Shown here: positions 63,803-64,000 of the stretch, in pieces | Layout: each line of letters opens with the position of its first letter | Numbering within the stretch: the stretch's first letter is position 1 | Assembly: GCF_008710285.1 (NCBI RefSeq) | Contig: NZ_VYQF01000001.1 | Span: 1,116,001-1,180,000, forward strand | Source: Ginsengibacter hankyongi | GTDB lineage: Bacteria; Bacteroidota; Bacteroidia; Chitinophagales; Chitinophagaceae | Length of the DNA: 64,000 nt | Direction of reading: 5' to 3' | Program-made: the position numbers and the translations under genes | Notes under the pieces: model-generated | The model's input: only the letters and a program-made list of their open reading frames with translations | Told to the model about the DNA's origin: nothing | Database searches by the model: none

Positions 63803-64000
63803 ATGAAGAGACTTTTACTTATTCTTATTCTTCAAAATTTTGCTTCAGCAATATTTGGCCAGTCATTTACAGTAGATGACCTTGTTAAAGTAGCTTCTCT
63901 ACCTATAAAAAATATCGATCATTTCATGAATAAAAATGGCTATGAGCTGATAAGCAGTAAATCAGAGCATGAAATACTTGAAGCGAATTACAGTATAAGA
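63803..64000 (+). CDS. partial secreted protein cut by the window edge
   Basis: An ATG at 63803 opens a frame of 66 codons running off the window. It begins with a signal peptide (MKRLLLILILQNFASAIFGQ, cleavage near residue 20), followed by SFTVDDLVKVASLPIKNIDH and FMNKNGYELISSKSE. The pattern resembles the start of secreted Bacteroidota proteins of unknown function. The real end and domain are outside the window. Confidence 0.6.
   Translation, partial: MKRLLLILILQNFASAIFGQSFTVDDLVKVASLPIKNIDHFMNKNGYELISSKSEHEILEANYSIR

Overview
The window reads as chromosomal DNA of a Bacteroidota bacterium, most likely of the Chitinophagaceae. This rests on protein content and signals, since no database search was possible. 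The DNA is AT-rich. Many genes are preceded by the Bacteroidota -7 box TAnnTTTG instead of E. coli-type promoters. There is a SusC/SusD pair, a PorP/SprF-like protein, two large secreted proteins with PKD domains and gliding-motility-type C-termini, a phosphosulfolactate-synthase homologue beside aroE, a DUF3467 protein and a DUF4105 (Lnb-type) protein. Start codons are often TTG.

Layout. 1-5069: an ExbB/ExbD pair, prmC, ribD, an Mrp/ApbC ATPase and a secreted carboxypeptidase-regulatory-domain protein. 5070-9877: fusA, rpsG and rpsL (the str cluster on the minus strand, with a hairpin terminator and a separate promoter before fusA) and ilvE. 9928-12681: a possible HolD-like protein, rdgB, an ECF sigma factor with a membrane partner, and a thioesterase. 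12673-16933: aroE, a ComA homologue, a TPR protein and two small secreted proteins. 17019-21816: yidC, rplY, prs, radC and DUF3467. 21965-27767: a SusC/SusD/DUF1735 operon with a well-formed promoter but no enzyme gene. 27960-30047: a decayed patch holding a frameshifted IS3-family element between two unrecognised coding remnants. 30053-37851: two overlapping outer-membrane barrel genes, folD, queE, an OmpA/TPR/PD40 envelope protein and dprA. 37938-46590: guaB, a DUF4105 protein with a coupled hydrolase, a PKD protein, a barrel protein, a 16-residue-repeat protein and proC. 46780-51449: PorP/SprF-like protein with a 1210-residue PKD/SBBP protein. 51621-64000: recG, an L,D-transpeptidase-like protein, a Gfo/Idh/MocA oxidoreductase, a polyprenyl-phosphate sugar transferase, an M1-type peptidase, a FemAB/GNAT-like protein, a YVTN beta-propeller, an SDR enzyme and the start of a secreted protein cut by the window edge.

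Most of the region is housekeeping and envelope biology. Several envelope and secretion genes form plausible units: SusC/D with its lipoprotein, PorP/SprF with its large partner, and oxidoreductase plus sugar transferase. I found no tRNA, rRNA, CRISPR array, prophage or recognisable defence system. The less ordinary signals are a REP-like repeat read in frame inside prmC with relatives near 34.6 kb, promoter boxes so close to ATG that folD and guaB look leaderless, a candidate HolD-like gene overlapping rdgB, a 16-residue repeat protein, an Mrp without its usual cysteine pair, and a recG without an ATG.
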